A program made the position numbers and the translations under genes. DNA of 64,000 nucleotides, taken from contig NZ_CP098480.1 of assembly GCF_023702715.1 (NCBI RefSeq), forward strand, positions 3,844,001-3,908,000, read 5' to 3'. Below the pieces are notes generated by a model. It was given only the letters and a program-made list of their open reading frames with translations, was not told the origin of the DNA and did not search any database. Positions 63,170 to 64,000 of the stretch are shown here, piece by piece (within the stretch, counting starts at the first letter, position 1; every line of letters starts with the position of its first letter). This stretch comes from Acinetobacter sp. C32I (GTDB lineage: Bacteria; Pseudomonadota; Gammaproteobacteria; Pseudomonadales; Moraxellaceae).

Positions 63170-64000
63170 TTAGTCTTTAGCACGATTGGCATAAATCGTA
63201 AGCGTTTGATCACCACCAGTGAATCGTTCAACAGCTATTGGTGTGCTCCATAGGTTCCAGCCAAGTGAAGACTGTCCAATCAGGCGTTGTGTATATAGAT
63301 AAACACTGGCACCTGGCTCACGATCATCTAAGACACTGCCATCAAAGACTTTGTATACTAAATTGGTGGTATTGCTGTTGCTACTGTCTCTTTCCAATAC
63401 TAAACCATATACACTATTAACATCTTCAAAATTAAAGCGATAGACATAGCCAGCGGCTTTTTGTTGGGTCAAAATTGTTTGAATCTCTGCCGCTTTTGTA
63501 TCTCGATTAAGGGCTATCCATCTATAGTCATATGTTCCGTTATGTAGATTACTGTTGGTACAGAGGAAAGAGTACAGATTATTAGTGGCACGATAAGCAT
63601 ATTCCAAGCGACATCCTGTTCTACCAAGTTCATTGGCATAGTTTGTCCAAGTAGCACCAGTCACAAGATTCGGATTAACAGTTCTCTCATCTACCGTATA
63701 GACTGCGGTATCACCAACACGTTTTTCATAAATATTAAAAGTGCCTTTGTTGCCATCCAGTCGATATTGGGTGCGGTAGTGAAAACCTTGGCTCGCTTGA
63801 GTCGTTAATTCAGCTTTGAACAGATTGTGTCTTTCGGTTGATGTTCCTGTCGTAGTGGCAGTGGTGAGTTGGTATTGCCATTTAGCTGCATTGTTTGCGT
63901 TATCTTTGCTATAAAGATTACGCATATTCATTTCTGATGTAGTTAGTAGAGAAGATGCGGTGTTCGAGATGACATTGGTATCAATGCGGACATCGACTAG
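63170..64000 (-). CDS. Repeat protein, 5' end beyond the window
   Basis: On the minus strand the frame is open from the right edge (64000) to a stop at 63170, giving at least 276 residues; the true start lies outside. The first internal ATG is at 63931, but sequence upstream of it (VISNTASSLLTTSEM) continues in frame. The visible part is made of about four imperfect beta-rich units of roughly 50 residues, each with a G-Y/F-x-Y-R-like core and a following strand, e.g. ASQGFHYRTQYRL and KAAGYVYRFNFED. I do not recognise the family; a secreted or surface protein is likely. Confidence 0.65.
   Translation of the reverse strand, partial: LVDVRIDTNVISNTASSLLTTSEMNMRNLYSKDNANNAAKWQYQLTTATTTGTSTERHNLFKAELTTQASQGFHYRTQYRLDGNKGTFNIYEKRVGDTAVYTVDERTVNPNLVTGATWTNYANELGRTGCRLEYAYRATNNLYSFLCTNSNLHNGTYDYRWIALNRDTKAAEIQTILTQQKAAGYVYRFNFEDVNSVYGLVLERDSSNSNTTNLVYKVFDGSVLDDREPGASVYLYTQRLIGQSSLGWNLWSTPIAVERFTGGDQTLTIYANRAKD

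Overview
The window looks like a chromosomal segment of an Acinetobacter species. The DNA is AT-rich, the core proteins are gammaproteobacterial, and it carries an AdeIJK-type RND pump and a pmrCAB operon of the Acinetobacter arrangement. The organism was inferred from gene content and protein resemblance only; no search was run. Most of the window is ordinary chromosome, with no phage, CRISPR array, rRNA or intact insertion sequence.

Layout, left to right. 1-13 kb: a PAP2 phosphatase, a glutamine-synthetase-family ligase, tRNA-Arg(CCT), an AroP-like permease, a solitary prpF, ispA, a small gene broken by an in-frame TAG, an MmcQ/YjbR protein, an nfeD/slipin pair, a patatin lipoprotein, an acyltransferase, an MFS carrier and a porin. 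13.3-18.8 kb: pmrCAB, converging on a kinase-fold protein and a second PAP2 phosphatase. 18.9-23.9 kb: gltIJKL and amtB, which has a sigma-54-type promoter and a transcribed hairpin. 24-31 kb: a ketone-body (3-hydroxybutyrate/acetoacetate) cluster of atoE, atoA, atoD, a LysR regulator, a GntP permease and bdhA. 31-34.5 kb: small uncharacterised genes, a J-domain protein and a DUF559 nuclease-like gene between inverted repeats. 34.6-41.3 kb: valS, a tandem pair of unknown paralogues, a short-chain dehydrogenase, a small membrane protein and a Dph6-like ATPase. 41.5-50.8 kb: an OFA transporter, two YbjQ proteins, and a PAP2-adeI-adeJ-adeK operon behind a promoter with a 24-bp palindrome. 51-64 kb: a Gcr-like membrane protein, ispB, rplU-rpmA, pirin, lolA, serS, cysG, trmL, a HxlR/flavodoxin pair and a repeat protein cut by the right edge.

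How the genes fit together. The strongest new observation is regulatory. A motif of the PmrA-box type (TTTAAG-N5-TTTAAG) lies upstream of pmrC, and a three-half-site version lies in the same relative orientation and at nearly the same distance upstream of the PAP2 gene at the other end of the locus. pmrCAB and the PAP2-kinase pair therefore probably form one inward-facing PmrA regulon for envelope modification. A second theme is the recurrence of PAP2 phosphatases (three in the window), one of them translationally coupled to adeIJK. Nitrogen acquisition (gltIJKL, amtB, a GS-family ligase) and ketone-body use make up the main metabolic content.
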